Origin: Chitinophagaceae bacterium
GTDB taxonomy: Bacteria; Bacteroidota; Bacteroidia; Chitinophagales; Chitinophagaceae
DNA: 6,444 nt
Direction: 5' to 3'
NCBI GenBank assembly: GCA_003167015.1
Contig: PMUF01000515.1
Location: 1-6,444, forward strand
The notes under the pieces were generated by a model, which was given only the letters and a program-made list of their open reading frames with translations, was not told the origin of the DNA and ran no database searches. The translations under genes and the position numbers were made by a program. Below are positions 5,684-6,444 of this stretch, in pieces; the stretch's first letter is position 1; every line of letters begins with the position of its first letter.

Positions 5684-6444
5684 ATGAAAAATATAGTTAT
5701 TATTACCGGCTTTTTTTTCTGTTATCAGCCGTTATTCGCTCAAGAGCAAACGCTGCGGCAATTAACTGAGCAGTACGGCATACCGGGTATTCAGCTTGTT
5801 TGCATAAAGGACAACAAAGAGGAAAGCTTTAATATCGGTACGGTGAGTCATTCGTCAGGTAAAAAGGTAACGTCCAGGACTATATTTGAGGCTGCATCAC
5901 TAAGTAAATGCGTTTTTGCTTATGCCGTGTTACGCTTATACGACAGGGGCATTATAAACCTTGATACGCCGCTCATAAGATACGTTGGCGTCTATGAGCG
6001 CTTTGACCCCAGCGACCCAAGATATGCAAACATTACCGGGAGGATGGTATTGCGACACACGACGGGGCTTCCAAACTGGGGTGATGATAAATTTGCCCGG
6101 CTGATTTTTTCACCTGACAGCACATTTTCTTATTCGGGCGAGGGGTTTCAATACCTCCAGCGTGCTGTTGAGAAAATAACAGGTAAAACACTTAATGAAA
6201 TTGCCCGGCAAGAAGTATTTATTCCCTTGGGAATGGCTAACTCCAGCTATACATGGGAGGATAAATTTGATACATTGGCTGCCTTTGGCGACAGCCCGGA
6301 TGCGGTAAACGGGCACAAAAAGGAAATGGCTGCCGCCAGCCTGCTGACCTGCGCGCATGATTACGCCATTTTTTTACAGGCGCTGATGGCCGGCACGGGA
6401 TTAAAGCCCGCGACACACCGCATGATGTTTGAAAAACAATCGGC
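5684..6444 (+). CDS. Exported beta-lactamase-fold serine hydrolase (S12 / class C-like), 3' truncated by window end
   Basis: An open frame of 253 codons runs from ATG 5684 off the right edge without a stop. Residues 1-19 (MKNIVIITGFFFCYQPLFA) are a signal peptide with likely cleavage before Gln20. The mature part opens with the family-typical GIPGIQLVCIKDNK. The nucleophile motif S-x-x-K is Ser72-Leu-Ser-Lys75 in FEAASLSKC. The RGIINLDTPLIRYV segment (88-101), RHTTGLPNW (124-132) and IPLGMANSSYTW are standard S12/class C landmarks. The second active-site motif is Tyr150-Ser-Gly in FSYSGEGFQYL, where true class C beta-lactamases have Tyr-x-Asn. The third (KTG/HxG) motif lies beyond the window. 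This points to a DD-peptidase, esterase or amidase-like hydrolase rather than a proven resistance enzyme. GTG 5678 is an alternative in-frame start, but ATG gives the normal signal peptide. It is divergent from the YfeS-like operon, sharing the 235-nt spacer. Confidence 0.9.
   Translation, partial: MKNIVIITGFFFCYQPLFAQEQTLRQLTEQYGIPGIQLVCIKDNKEESFNIGTVSHSSGKKVTSRTIFEAASLSKCVFAYAVLRLYDRGIINLDTPLIRYVGVYERFDPSDPRYANITGRMVLRHTTGLPNWGDDKFARLIFSPDSTFSYSGEGFQYLQRAVEKITGKTLNEIARQEVFIPLGMANSSYTWEDKFDTLAAFGDSPDAVNGHKKEMAAASLLTCAHDYAIFLQALMAGTGLKPATHRMMFEKQS

Noticed and set aside
5662..5769. A 35-residue frame starting upstream of the serine hydrolase and overlapping its start out of frame
   Set aside because: No ribosome binding site, and its hydrophobic stretch comes from reading the signal-peptide region in a shifted frame; not enough to call a regulatory leader peptide.
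6110..6358. An 82-codon minus-strand frame inside the serine hydrolase
   Set aside because: It is antisense to a region with recognisable S12-family motifs and has no features of its own.
1..6444. CRISPR array, tRNA, rRNA, intact insertion sequence or phage genes
   Set aside because: No regularly spaced longer repeats, cloverleaf-like sequence, terminal inverted repeats with a transposase, or phage structural proteins were seen on either strand.

Overview
The window reads as chromosomal DNA from a Bacteroidota species, most likely a soil- or plant-type member of the Chitinophagaceae. This is inferred from protein character: an S9 peptidase and a serine hydrolase with Bacteroidota-style signal peptides, a Bacteroidota-type MobC-like fragment, A-rich or absent Shine-Dalgarno sequences, and TAnnTTTG-like promoter elements. 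No rRNA or other taxonomic marker is present, so the assignment stays provisional.

Layout. Positions 1-630 (+) hold the C-terminal third of a thiamine-diphosphate enzyme of the PoxB (pyruvate:quinone dehydrogenase / pyruvate oxidase) type, cut by the window edge. A short GC-rich hairpin follows, then a decayed fragment resembling a mobilization accessory protein (MobC type) at about 733-938. Next, on the minus strand, is an unrecognised protein of about 320 residues (942-1925) whose reading frame continues upstream of any ATG. A divergent AT-rich spacer separates it from a complete 719-residue secreted S9-family prolyl oligopeptidase / acylaminoacyl-peptidase-like enzyme (2019-4178, +) with an intact Ser-Asp-His triad.

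Convergent to the peptidase is a two-gene minus-strand operon. Its first gene (5448-4738) encodes an exported protein with a YfeS-like region. Its second (4734-4222), starting 3 nt after the first stop, encodes a four-helix membrane protein. Three TTCGG elements spaced 10 and 11 bp apart lie immediately upstream of the operon. Divergent from it, a beta-lactamase-fold (S12 / class C type) serine hydrolase starts at 5684 (+) and runs off the right end.

How the genes fit together. No single pathway links them. The left third looks like a housekeeping pyruvate enzyme next to the scar of a mobilizable element. The right two thirds are envelope or periplasmic functions: a secreted peptidase, an exported protein paired with a membrane protein, and an exported serine hydrolase. 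I found no CRISPR array, tRNA, rRNA, intact mobile element or convincing new multi-gene system. The points most worth a second look are the phased repeats before the YfeS-like operon, the MobC remnant, and the start of the unrecognised protein.
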